Source: Sipunculus nudus
Lineage: Eukaryota > Annelida > Sipuncula > Golfingiida > Sipunculidae
Direction: 5' to 3'
Assembly (NCBI GenBank): GCA_026874595.1
Contig: CM049319.1
Span: forward strand, 20,263,601-20,327,600
DNA: 64,000 nt
Of the stretch, positions 1-12,600 are shown one piece after another. The notes under the pieces are model-generated. The model saw only the letters and a list, made by a program, of their open reading frames with translations. It ran no database searches and had not been told where the DNA came from. Position 1 is the stretch's first letter. Every line of letters begins with the position of its first letter. A program made the translations under genes and the position numbers.

Positions 1-321
1 GTGCACGAAGATATTGTTCAGAAGGCATGTGGCAAATAGAGAAACTGAGTTCGGTGCAAGTCATTTATGCTATGAGCAGCGGATCAAATGATTATATATG
101 TTGGAGCCCGTTTGCGGATCTGGCCCATCTGCCGATGGGCTTGGCCCATATGAGGATCCGTTATTGGGCTGCCCATCTGACGGATTTGATACCATGCACT
201 TTCTGGCCCATCTGCAGATAAGCTTGGCCTAATAACCGATTTTAATTTTTATTTTTTAGTCATACGTTATTATTTTATTATCTTGATGACTTTTGTACTC
301 AAACATTTCTCAGAACTTAAT

Positions 322-1740
322 GTGTTAATTGAAACATTAATCATTATCACAGCCTTACATCAATAATTTTATCATCAAAATTACATAGATGTGCATAGAA
401 AACTACATAGATGTGCATGCAGTGTTACAATACCCTTTTAAATCACTTTTTACACACAATTCTTAATTAGTCTACATTACATTCGTGTGATGTTAAGAGT
501 TTCATGAGGTTCACTTTTTACCCAAGAGTAATTACAGCTGTTGCGAAAAAATCTGATTTACATTACCACATAGATGCGACTTCCACGGTACATACAATTT
601 ACTAAAGAGAAATTTATGTGGTACAAATCAGTTTCTCATATTCATTTTTAATATCCACATATATATCAAGGTTATACTACATACTTTTTGACAATAGAAT
701 AGTGTAATATATGTAGCAAACACTCTCTCATGAGTCATTTGATCTCAGAGTCGATCACAATCATGCACTTTCATCACAATAACACATCTTAATATATTTT
801 CTTTTAGAGAAGTGTCTTATTGATGAGCTCTCTACTATAGTATTCGTACAAAATTGTTGGCGTCCTGGTGATGAGAGCAGCAGGGAAGCCGGACATTACT
901 CCTTTTTTCAGGTTATCACTGAGATGATGCCGAGGTTAAATGTAGTTTTGGCTGCAGGGGTCATTGCTGGAGAATAGTGTCTTTGCAAAGGCCAGGGTAA
1001 AAACGCCACAAAATAAATTTAAACAAAACGATAAGGTTATGTTTTTCATATCTTTCACAGTAACATAGTAAAGTTTAATTTTATTTTTAATATAAAACAA
1101 TTTATTAGATACAACTGATAAATGAATAGATCTCTGAAACAAGCAATCATCACGATGTTTAATATATAAATATGTTTTAATAAATAAAATATAAATATAA
1201 AATTAAAATTGTGACAAGACTCCTTATAAACCATTTTGGATAAATATAATTATACTTTATACTCAGAAGATAAATAATGAAGAGATAAAATTTATACGAT
1301 AAAACTACCAAAATTCGTAGTTAATACTTGCATATTACTAATTTCGGCCTGTGTGGGATACTGTTATCGAATAAAATATTAGCTCAGCTTAGTAGGAACT
1401 ATTCTAAACTTTTTATAGACCTTTTTTGGATTCGGAACAATAAACATATATGTAAAATTAATCTATATTATATAAATTGAATAAATTATGATAATACAGT
1501 AGTTTAAATGGCACACTATTTTGATGGGGTTGTACCTTTTTTGTCTAAAAGGCCATATACTATTTCATGTCATATAACCGAGTGTTCTTTCATTGGTACG
1601 CACACAGGCGGTGGCGGAGGCATGTGCTCTGTGAGTGCTTTCTAGTTAATTTGGTTGTCACTAACACTATAATAACACTTAAGGGTAAACGCATTTAGGT
1701 ATGACCAGTTCACCAACTTAATATCGGATACACCCCTTAC
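322..1740. other. Interior of the fold-back element, no recognisable gene
   Basis: AT-rich sequence with many stops in all frames. Apart from the exon-like piece at its right end, I see no transposase, RNA gene or tandem structure. Confidence 0.5.
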
Positions 1741-1930
1741 ATGATAAATGAAGCACTAACATTGACAAAGGTCTTTCGATATCCTGCATGGTCCTCTCGT
1801 GGATGTTCTTGGCGACGTAAAACAGACTATCAACAGGGACTACCCGTAAATACTTGCTGACCTCTTCTCTGAGCTTGGCTTCAGAGGGAATAACAAGTGT
1901 GTTGGACACCATAAGAGCAGGCAAATCCAT
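1741..1930 (-). pseudogene. Exon-like open stretch inside the fold-back element (captured fragment or small exon)
   Basis: On the minus strand an ATG ending at 1930 opens a reading frame of about 63 codons. Its composition looks protein-like (acidic and basic residues mixed; segments such as KLREEVSKYLRVVPVDSLF and KNIHERTMQDIERP). It ends at T|GTAAGG (GT at 1740-1739), a good splice donor. The frame starts immediately inside the right TIR. No family is recognised. It may be a host gene fragment captured by the element, part of the element's own former gene, or a first exon of a minus-strand gene. The surrounding element has no other coding signal. Confidence 0.3.
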
Positions 1931-2067
1931 TTAAGTTCTGAGAAATGTTTGTCTGATTACAAAAGTCATCAAGATAATAAAAAAAATAACGTTAAACTAA
2001 TAAAATCTAAAATCGGTTATTGGGCCAAGCCCATCTGCAGATGGGCCAGAAAGTGCATGGTATCAAA

Positions 2068-2113
2068 TCCGTTATTGGGCTGCCCATCTGCAGATGGGCA
2101 GCCCAATAACGGA
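2068..2113. repeat. Perfect 46-bp palindrome in the right TIR
   Basis: Centre CATCTGCAGATG with arms continuing outward through GGGCTGCC and TTATTGGG to TCCG on the left and CGGA on the right, without a mismatch. The corresponding place in the left TIR (about 158-184) keeps only one arm, as if the hairpin had been deleted there. Confidence 0.9.
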
Positions 2114-2166
2114 TCCTCATATGGGCCAAGCCCATCGGCAGATGGGCCAGATCCGCAGACAGGCTC

Positions 2167-2170
<4 letters not shown>

Positions 2171-2250
<80 letters not shown>

Positions 2251-2254
2251 ATAC
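2171..2254. repeat. (TA)n microsatellite
   Basis: About 80 bp of almost uninterrupted TA at the right end of the fold-back element. It produces spurious Tyr-Ile open frames on both strands. Confidence 0.95.
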
Positions 2255-2259
2255 CTTGT

Positions 2260-5200
2260 ATCTTTCACAAACCAGCTGCACTACGATTCCATCCCCTTTC
2301 ATCTTACATATTGACCGATTCAATCAACTATTCTTATATCTTTCCTCAAGATCCAACGTCTTATGGTAATGGTGTCACCACTAGATGGCAGCAGCAGTCT
2401 ACATTTACATATGGAAACAGAGTTACAGAATAATAAAAATTACCCTGCATCCATACCTGACCCCGGGAGAACTCTGTCTATTTATATACGCATCTGTCTT
2501 TGACATTTCAATTAAGGTCAGACAATAAATTGAGTTTTTTTTTTATTTAACAGAAGAACAAATAGACACGGTTGAAAACACAGCCTCCGTTTCCATATAT
2601 ATGTGCGCAGATGCACGCTCTTGGTCACGATATATATTAGAGGTTTAACAGTATGTATATAATATAATAATGGGTGTATTAAATGATCCTCCAATGATTT
2701 TGTCACAAATATGTGCATGATTCACTTTGGGGTATGTGTGTGTGTCAAAACTTGTACGTACAACACAAATAATGTGCATAGAAATACAACGTAAAGCCGG
2801 GCGAGAATGGGCCTCCGTATGTCATAAAATGTCGACAGCTCCAGGCTGCACGCTCCTGATCTCGGCCATGAGCGCTCAGGCTTCCCACATAACTAGAATA
2901 CCCTGTGCATCTCCTGGCCAAAGGTTAATCACTGACTAACAAAAACATGTTCAGAAATAAATACATGGCTTAAATCACTGGATTTCATTCATCGGTCGCA
3001 GCATCTTTAATCAACGGCATGTGGTGAAATACTATTATGTCAGGATAATGTCCTCACATGAGCATTTATTATATAAGTAATACATGTGTATATGCGTGCC
3101 GCAGGTAAAACAAGAAATATATTACATAAAGCCGCCGATTATACTAAGAAGGAACGTTGGAGGTATTACTTTTTTTAATCGCCGTGGGTATGTAAGTTTG
3201 TTGATATGTTAGCAACTTTACTCAAAAAGTTATGAAGGTATTTTGATATCGGATTTTGATGAAATTTTGTGGAGGTATAGGGTAAAACAAAAAGTACAAT
3301 CCAATAATTTTCGAGGTAGTCTAGATTAAAATAATATATATATTTTCAAATGCTTCTTTACTCGGCCTGACTTGACTATCTTTCTTACTCCTGGCTTTAA
3401 GTTCCAGACCGTCGTCATTCACTAGTATTTAGGGCGCCATTGTTCTGGTAGACAGAGCTGACCTATGGTTCAACTATCGAGTTAATTATACACTTCTCTC
3501 AGCTTGGATTCCATAAACTTTTGAGATCCGACAACTTTCACTCAGATCGAGTTCTAATTATAATTATAATATATGTGACAGATGTATCTAATGGTTTGTT
3601 CATTACTGACCAGTATTTGGTCACAGTTTATTGATTTCCTTATTTGTTTACGAGATATACTTCGCTTTGACTAAACTTTTTAATATGCTGAAATTCTATG
3701 TTGCCCCATGGTAAGGACGAGAGGTTTGTCCGTATAATACCATAAACTTAACCTGTGTGATACGTGATGAAGATCAACATGTTCTTCTGTAGCCTGACCT
3801 TTGCTATTACTTTACAATGTTACGATTTGATAAATCCCCTTCCTAACCTGTTTCACGATCTTTGCCAATAAAATGTACGTGCTGTGTTTCATGGCTAGAC
3901 TGAAGAAGGATAACTACAAACTATTGAGAGGTGCAGGTATTGTATTTATTAAGAAATATACGCGTATTTTAACATGGGGATATCGCGGAGATAACTGTCA
4001 TTTAATTATATGATAGAGCGAGCTCGTGACATCCGGGTATGCAAAAGGGCTGTGCCCTTTAGCTGTTTTGGGAAACTGGGAGAAATAAAACTGTCACTAG
4101 GGTTTAATAAAGGCGAGGGGACATGACACGAAAGAAGTCAAAGGACAGCGTCTCGGCCAGATTCTATCATCGGGGACGAGTATCAGTTAGAGCTGAATAA
4201 CGCTATTTTGGACCACGCCCAAACCTACAAATTTATGTAGGATCAAATGAAACAAGCCTTAATACCTTGACGACTATTTATGTAACCTTAAAGTTCTTAC
4301 TATGTATATGATTGCTGCTGAATTATATTTGATTTCCATTATAAATCCATTATACCCTATAGAACTGTATGCCTAAGTTCATCTATTGTTCATCGCCAAA
4401 AAAATTAATAATGCAATTTATTCAGAGATTATTGTCTTAATTTCAGTCAGTTAGCCAAACAAAGAAACGAGGATACAGGGCGGGCATATAAGCTAATCGC
4501 GGCTAATGTTACCCTCTTATTCTCTGAATTTTCCATGTGTGAATTGATCCAATTAATCATCAGAACATTGGTGCATATAAATGATATTTTCTTATTCCCG
4601 CTTTTACCTGTAGTACACTTTACTTACGCATGTACACACTAATACGGTGACATATAATTTAGAGATACATTACACACTTATGTCGTTTGCAAAATTTATT
4701 GTGATAAAACATCAAGCATAATAATTTGGATGTACTGCTTGAACTTGAAATTTTACGTTGATAATATGTTTAAAGCATGATCTATGCTGCCCGTAATTAA
4801 CTCGTGTTACGCCATCTATATGCATGAGATAGACCTAGAGGTTAATCATGGTACTTCAGTTTTGTTTTTCTGCACGGCTGGCGGCGTCCTTGGTATAACC
4901 ATACAGTGACCTAACAGGTCATCTATATTCGTTAAGTGACACGTGACCAATTAATAAAACAGCTATAAACAAGCTCAGCTTCATATATATGTCAAGCGTC
5001 TCATTTGCTCTAAAAAGTCCCGTGACGTGTTTGCTGTGCAGCTGAATAATCTTTGTGACAGCACATGTCGGGTTTCCAAACACGGTCCAATGGAACATTG
5101 TGACGCATAAATTACTTGCTTAGGAAAGTATATTATGGGATGTTCGAGGCAACAAAATAATAAAAAAATATAAATAAAAAAATTTTGTTTGCTTCAACTT

Positions 5201-6050
5201 GGATGCATATAAGCTAAAAAAAAGTGACAGGGTGGGTTTGTTTACATAAATTAATATTCTTCAGCCCTCTTATTTTTCTAAAACATTAAAGAGTGACGTA
5301 AGAATATTAATATTCATGAACCCTTCATGTCCTCAAGGGAATCATAACAGCTTAAGGTGGGTAAAGTGTTGTGGTTTGATATAGGATTTGTGAGTGTGTC
5401 GGCAAGATAGTGCGGAGTTTTTTTGTAATGATGCAATCATGTTACCATTTAAACCGATAGCGATATCATGTTTGACGTGGGCAAGCCAAGTGTCAATCGG
5501 CGCTCTTACATAGGTTCAAATTTATTCATGAGTATTCTGCCGGGTTATCCGCCATGCCAGTTCGTTTAGTCTTTTGCATACAGTACTGAAAAGCTTGTGC
5601 TTGCTCGCAATGAGACACTGCCTTGTAATGAATGTATACCTTTGCAATGTATAAAGTTCACAATTTTGGCTTCCATTTTCACGCCTTAAATCTTATTTCC
5701 TGATGCATTCAAGAATCATCTATCCTTAGTTTGCACCAGATTGATATTTTCTTAAAACTGATTATATCTATCAGCTATGACGTAATATAATTAAACCTAA
5801 TTATATAATTATCGGTAAAACTTATTAGCCTTACTTATGTAATAGGTTTTCCAAAGCACCTCAGAATTAGTAGGGCTGAGAAATGTTAGGTCTTGAGGTT
5901 ACACAAGTAATCAGTTTTATACAGTCAAACATAACTCAAGTCATGTGTTTTGTTAAAGTGAATGACTGGAATTATGTGTTTGTGTATGCGCTTGTTTATG
6001 GAATATAAGTAATTTCCATGTCATATCTCCATTATACCTATTTACAGAAT
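2260..6050. other. AT-rich non-coding stretch
   Basis: No exon, RNA gene or repeat boundary that I can support. Only short random open frames and simple AT-rich sequence are present. Upstream promoter or untranslated exons of the LRR gene could lie here, because its first coding exon begins at a splice acceptor, but none can be placed. Confidence 0.4.
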
Positions 6051-6051
6051 T

Positions 6052-6247
6052 AATATATATATATATATATATATACATATGTGTATATATATATATTGAT
6101 AAACAAATATTTATATAAATAAATAAATATGTATATATATATACATATAAACATAATGAGAATAAGTGCATTCACACACACAAACATGTATATATATATA
6201 CAAATATCATTTTCTGTATGTGTGTGTAAATGCACTCATTATTATAG
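6052..6247. repeat. (TA)n tracts and a ~30-bp-stem inverted repeat
   Basis: TA-rich tracts surround an imperfect hairpin. The left arm (about 6151-6182, ATGAGAATAAGTGCATTCAC) and right arm (about 6218-6247, GTAAATGCACTCATTATTAT) are reverse complements with few mismatches. A further TA tract sits in the loop. Confidence 0.6.
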
Positions 6248-6521
6248 ATCTTAGTATAAACAGTCTGATGTGGTCAAGTCCCTTTTCACGCGACAAGAGA
6301 ATTTTTTTATGAACGACATAAACTATCTCCAGGAGCCTATATAGTTTATCAGTCCCTTTTACCTACGTGATTTACATACATGTGGTTTTCACACTTCGAT
6401 AACCGAAGTTCCTCAGCGTTATGGCCCACCAGTCACCGCAGTACTCTGTCTGGTTTAACCTAATATATACTGAAAGGTCATAGTCACACTGGTATATTAT
6501 TTTCTTTCTCTCCTCATTCAG

Positions 6522-6676
6522 GTGAAGGCCATGGACCTTTTGCGCGTGCTGTTGGGGTGCATCCTCGTGGTCTCCATGGTGACCGCTGACCACTCCTGTC
6601 CACGTGGGTGTCGTTGCACAGCGTCACATCACATGTACGCCAGGCATCGCTGGCACCGCCTCCTAGCGGCATATAG
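6522..6676 (+). CDS. LRR/pseudoprotease gene, first coding exon (signal peptide, start of LRR N-cap)
   Basis: A pyrimidine tract and acceptor (CTCATTCAG, ending 6521) precede GTGAAGGCC and the ATG at 6531, so at least one untranslated exon must lie upstream. The first 19 residues (MDLLRVLLGCILVVSMVTA) form a clear signal peptide with VTA before the predicted cut. They are followed by CPRGCRC, the opening of an LRR N-terminal cap, then a His/Arg-rich segment. The exon ends at AG|GTGAGT (6677), phase 2. Confidence 0.8.
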
Positions 6677-9600
6677 GTGAGTCATATACTTAATTTAAAT
6701 AATAGTTTTCAGGTGGTTTATTTCTAACTTTATGTAGATCCGCATTAAATTATTACTTAATCGTTCCTTGGCCCAGGCCCAATCCTCCCCCCCCAGTGTT
6801 TCATGTTAATCGGACGAGTAGAGTGTACTAGTTAGTGTTTTAGTCATTTTCACTCAATTGTACAAAAAATAAATAAATAAAACAAACCAAATAAACACAG
6901 GTAAAAAGGTAAAAACATAACCTCCTTTGGGCAGATGAAGTTACCATGAAGGGTACCCAAATGTGGTAAACCTGAAGTGACAAGGGTATATTTGTGAAAA
7001 TAATGCAGGTATAATGACCCTTAATTAACGACTGGTGGTATTAATAATATTGACGATCAGTCGGGGTTGGATAGCTGACGAGTTGTTCCTGGTACCTCTA
7101 CACTTACACAAATATTTGAAGTACCTTTTTCATAGAGTAATAACGAAAAAGACTAACTAAGCTTTAGGCACATGTGTGTTCCGAGAGTAGAATGCCGTTT
7201 AGGATGGTATATATAAAACCATGTATATACAACTATAGTTGGTGCAATAGCAATGTTGATAATGGGAATATATCGGGGGGTTCGGTATCTAACCGCAATT
7301 AGATATATAAAACGCTGTGCATAAAACATAGGCTTGTACAAAAAAGCCTCGACGGGGGCTCATTAGTGTTCCAAGAAAGGGCCGGCGCACATAGCGGGAG
7401 ATGCCACAAGGATCTATTTCCAGTTGGGGTTTTTGAAGCGTAAACACCGGAGCCGGAAGGGGTCAGTAGTGATGACCTCATTATACCTGCGATATCGTTT
7501 GGTGTTCACGTATTGTGCCACAGATAATGATATAAAAATGGCAAAAAAATGTCAGGTTCCACGCACCAGCGATCAGCCGCACGTGCGCTAGTGATCATAA
7601 ACCCGTCAGGGATGGGGAAAGAATTCCACGCCGACAGCAGAGAGAGTTTCTAGCGGTGGCACCTGGTTCTGATTTTTATGTTATTGAAACTTCCGGTTTT
7701 ATGGGCTGTTAGAAACCGCTGTCATTGAGCTAACCGTGCAAAAAATTCTTTCCGAACACATACTCACACATTTATTTGCGCATTCTTCTTCTTATGACCG
7801 TTGTTTATTTAACATATATAACAGAAGCTATCTATTTATATAGCGTGGTACCCAAAGGTTTAAATGAAGGAATGAAGAGAGTATTTAGTCTAGAAGAAGT
7901 AAAAATATACGTTTTACACGTTTTATAAAGAAAACATGAATTATATGAGTAAAACGTTAATGAAACTCCGTCCCAATTTTTACACGCTAATCTTTAAAAC
8001 GGATCGTCCTAAATGGTATTGGCAGCGTCCGTCCATAAGTCCGTCCGTTAACCTTGCATTGTCCCCACGAATACTTAGTAGGAATATGACGAGTGAGCTT
8101 CATGTTACTCACTCTGATTATTTAATCATTAATTATTTAGCCTGAAATACGATTCTTGTAAGAATCCGCGGATGTTAAATGAGGTCAGAGGTCACACGAC
8201 TTTTATGTTATATCTCTGCGACAAATATACCAGGAATAAGATAGATTTTCATGAAATTATGCAAATCTGATCATATTCAATAAATACAGAGATCACAAGA
8301 CTTGTATACGACGGGCGTTATATGCACTCTTGCGGAGGTCTAATACATAAATGTTTCCATAATTACATCTGCTGGTTTGAACATCAGATATGACACTACA
8401 GAGCTGTTTTAGTCTGTATAGACACGCTGGTATATGCTTGCACCAGCCACGGGCAGCATATACAACATATGTGAACGTTGATGAGGATAAACAAATCAGA
8501 ATAGCCCATATAACCCAAACTGTGGATTATAAAAAGTCATTAGATCATGATGGTCTTGTTTTATGCGGTTAGATTAGTAACAGTTTTCTTCATGGATCTA
8601 CAATATCTGTATCATCAAAGGTCGTTCCTGGGGCAGACGCCAGCCGCACCGGATTACGTCAGCTGAAAAGACTTTTTAAAACAGCTGTTCAACAGGAAAA
8701 AAATGACTTCCCTTTATAATATAAATATTTTGCATCAGTCTATGATTTAGCTTTTTTCAGAATATTAATTAGCTTGGTGGAGCGTGGTGGCGTAGTGGTT
8801 ATTTTACTGGACTTGTGGACACAACGTTGAGGGTTCTTGTCCCGTTCTGATCGTCTTCCGCGCTAAGACTCCTGGACCCAAGTCTTCAATAATGTGAGCC
8901 CTCTCCGCCCAGGAGTGAATGGTGACTGGTCATGGGCCGTAAAAAGACTGACCGCGCAGCGTCGTTTATGATATAGGTTTATGCTCCAAGAATGGAATCG
9001 CCCGAAAGATTTTAACCTCAGATTCCTAGCTTAGATTAACTAAAATTATTATGGAACAGTGATCTGACCCACTATTTTACCTGGCCTTGCCCTGTCTAAT
9101 TTTGCTCTTTATAATACATTATCCAACTACTGGGGATTAAACGAAGATCTGCCTTAAGTGAAAATCCCTGCATTTAATGTCAATGAAGGGCATATAGGCG
9201 TTAGCAGTTGTTCTGTTGTTCATGCACAGTATTTATGCTGTTTACTATCAAAACCAAAGACGACTAAAAAAATATATAATGTGAATGAATTACCAAATGT
9301 ACTAATTTTAATGATCTGAATGTATTAGAATGCAATAAACAGCATTAGAATGCATTTGTTTAAGTTTTGCTCGCAGGTGTACATGAAAAATAAATTAATT
9401 TTATTTGTATAAATTCCTTCAGCATATATTAATACTCTATGTTAATTTTCGGAATTATAAAGCGAACTGTAAAATCATAGTAAGGCTTGTCCAACACTGT
9501 CGCAACCTTGATGGTAAACGAAACCATATTTTTATGTCTCATGTTGCATTAAGAAAATTTTGTTCAGCTGTCAACTGACCTGAATGCACTCGACTATTTA

Positions 9601-12600
9601 TAGAAACACGGATATATAAACATGTTCAAATGACAGCCATATTGTCTTGGTCACGTGACCTGTGTTTATGTTCCGCCGTGCGTTATATAAATTACTCCGT
9701 CGGACCGACATCATATTGTGTATATCCAAAACGGGCGTGGAGGGATATAAACAGCGCATGATGATTATATCAGGAAGATTTATTTCTATTAAACACCTGT
9801 TGGTGACAAGCCCGATTTCCACATTGACAATTGTTGTATCACTTTATTTACTCCACCAAGGAGGTTATGTTTTTACCCGTATCTGTTTGTTAGTCTGTTT
9901 ATTCTTTTTTTTTTTGCCGATGCTAATCTCAATATTCTGGTGACAGCTACAAGCGTCTTCAGGACAGCATATACTCCGTCTCAACGACTGTACCAAGGAG
10001 GATAAAATATGACAGTAGCTAGATCAAGATCGCAAGCAACATCGGCCGGATCCACGCGTTCAAGGTTTACTCTCCTGTTTAATGTTAACCTCCTTGGCTG
10101 CATATAATGACAATAACTTTAATGTCTATAATAAGAATGAAAGGTATACCACTCCATCCACTCCGAAGAACTTATAAGGGTTCTAGCAAATTTCCATTAT
10201 TATCTAGTGTATAGAAGGAACTCGATGACTATATATGTCAATGGATCATGTCCAACATAACATACAGGACCTGATTCAGTTGTATGGCTTTGAAAGGACA
10301 AGTATGCGTGGAACAGTATTAGTTCCAGTGTAACATTATCAATCTAACAGTTAAAACTACAGATAAGCATTCTAAAGAATGTTAGCTTCACCTATTCGGC
10401 CCAGGATGACGATCCTGAATCCGGGTCATGCCGGATCCACACCAAAATCTATTCGATTTTTCACCCATGCGGAGAAGTTTCATTCTTACTTAACCTTTAC
10501 TGGAAGAACACCCACCGGAAGACGAGACACGGTACACGCGGACTTTTGGGTATGGGAACTAAGTAGCTTTTTCATATAACTCCGCGCCTTTTACGAAAAA
10601 CATTGAGGATTCTTGAAAACGCTCTCTGCTTTGAATAATGTGGTTCTTCTGACTCTGAATTCGGTGGTGCTTTACATTAATAATATACAGAGTTGATGGC
10701 TAATAATTGTAGTTGTAACAATCATAAATATTGCGTTACTTAATTTTGTTAACCAGATTATTATTATACGGATACAGTTTGCACAAAAGGCGCATATATC
10801 CTTTTTTTGTCATCAAAATACATATATATATATTTTTTAATTTAAAGTACCGGTATATTTTTTTCCATGGATGCCCTTGAAAGCGGAATTAACATTGTAT
10901 GTGTAACGTTTCGTATATATACATTATAAAGAAATAAAAGCGTCATAAAAAAAATAAATGAGTTAAAATCAATTTTATGAAAGATAAATATTTCATAAGG
11001 AGTAAGAATCTTTATTATCAAATAAAAAGTCTGGTTGTAGGTTACCAGTTTTATTCTTTAGATTTTATTTTTTTTTTCTCTTTAAAAACTACCCCGAACC
11101 AAATGTTTTCTGTTTTTTATTGATATACACAGATTCTCAAAGTTATCTAAATTAATTAGCGTTCACGTTGAATGAAATGAAAAAAAAGCTTCTTTTTCCA
11201 TTTAAACGGTGGCAAACTGGCCCCATGGCAGTGAACCCCTGGACTCCCTTCAGAGGCCATTCACACGAACCAGAAGTTGTTCCACATACAGACGTTCCAG
11301 AAATCCATGTTGGATAATTACAACAGGGACATTGCTGACCGTGCCTCGGTCTAGACGTGTTGCGTGTCTTTTACGACAACAGTTGCCGATCGTACATTCA
11401 TTTAATGCAGAACAGAGGTCCTTAGTTACTGCTCGGTATGCTGACTGGATGTTGGCTGGCTTTCATCCTACCTGTCGGTGCTGCTGCAGCAATGCCAGCC
11501 CTGGAATGACAGTTTAACCCATTCAGGACCAGTACAGCTACTGTACAGAGTTACGGTGAATAGCCGTGTATGGTTTCCGTGTCTGCTTGATAAGCTTATC
11601 GTTAAATTTAGTAACCTTGAGCTTTTGGCATTGCAGCCGTGGCTGTTATATATATCCTAATTATCCTTTGTTATATAAACATATCCTTATTATCCCTTGT
11701 TTTATATATATCCTAATTATCCTTTACACGGATTTGTATATTTGTTTGTTTATTACCATCATAGAAAAAGCATTACCAGACATTAACTCCTAATAACCAT
11801 ACTCCAATCCCTTGACTTCAATAAAGCAGTAATTCAGTGTAAACATTTGTTCGAGTAATCAAGTGTAAACGCCTTTGACATTAGATCTAAAATAATACGG
11901 CTGTGATATCTTAAATTTAGGTTGCCCTATCAAAAACCAATGGACAAAGGATTGGGACACAAAACGTTACAGGGAACATGAAAGGCATGAAATTAGCGAG
12001 CTCTGACAGGTGCATAACATTTTGACATTGAGACATAACGTTTGTTTGTCCTGCAGAAATTTATACCAATGTTGCTTCGTGTGGCCCAGAGAAAAGAACA
12101 GACTATAACATAGTAAAAAGTCTTAAAACTTTTAGTCTTTGCACAGTTGGTTAGGCAAAGAGTTTTATGAATGTACCGAAGTGACACTGATCTGTCAGGG
12201 CAGTGCACTTTTGGTGTTACGTTTCCATCTCATTTCTGTTTAAGTGTGTCTTGGTTCAAGACAAAAACGGTAAACGCTTTCTGTAAGCACCATTTATAAA
12301 CAGATGAAAGCTAGCGACACAAAACACCGATTGAAGAAACTGTTGGAATATCACTCAGAAAACTCAAGGTCATGTCATTGAGAAACAGTAAATATAAGTG
12401 TTAGAAAGATTAAAGACAACAAAAATGTCATAATTCTTAAGGCCCGTAACTATTTTGTTGAAGAGCTTATAAAATGTCATTTTATAGTTTCAAGGCATAT
12501 GTCGCTCTGACAATGGAGATTAAATAAGACATAATGTTACATTATGTCCAGACGACCACCCGCTATAACGACCATTTCTTTTAGCCATAAAGATGACTTG

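Larger units (their letters stand above)
93..2178. mobile_element. Fold-back DNA element with ~230-bp terminal inverted repeats
   Basis: The sequence at about 93-322 reappears as its reverse complement at about 1929-2178. Both outer ends read TATATATGTTGGAGCC and both inner ends read CATTTCTCAGAACTTAA. Similarity is high through the GC-richer outer 150 bp (repeated GGGCC, CCCATCTGCAGATGGG and CCGTTATTGGGC blocks) and falls in the AT-rich inner part. This gives an element of roughly 2.09 kb bounded by TA-rich sequence, with the right end running straight into a (TA)n tract. No transposase is visible inside, so it is presumably non-autonomous. Long, internally repetitive TIRs are typical of fold-back or Mutator-like elements; the superfamily cannot be named from this copy alone. 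Confidence 0.75.

Noticed and set aside
2017-2314. Long Tyr-Ile open frames over TA tracts (also 16.8-17.15 kb, 19.65-19.98 kb and 5.95-6.24 kb)
   Set aside because: They come from (TA)n microsatellites, where neither strand contains stops; no protein signal outside the tract.
9958-10019. Possible extra exon between LRR exons 1 and 2 (YKRLQDSIYSVSTT after a GACAG acceptor)
   Set aside because: Entry phase fits, but the frame reaches a stop and no GT donor gives a phase compatible with exon 2. Exons 1 and 2 already join in frame.
11209-11517. 102-codon plus frame and, at 11439, a short signal-peptide-like ORF (MLTGCWLAFILPVGAAAA)
   Set aside because: The short ORF stops after 23 codons without a usable donor; the longer one has no domain and lies in a repeat-bearing intron.
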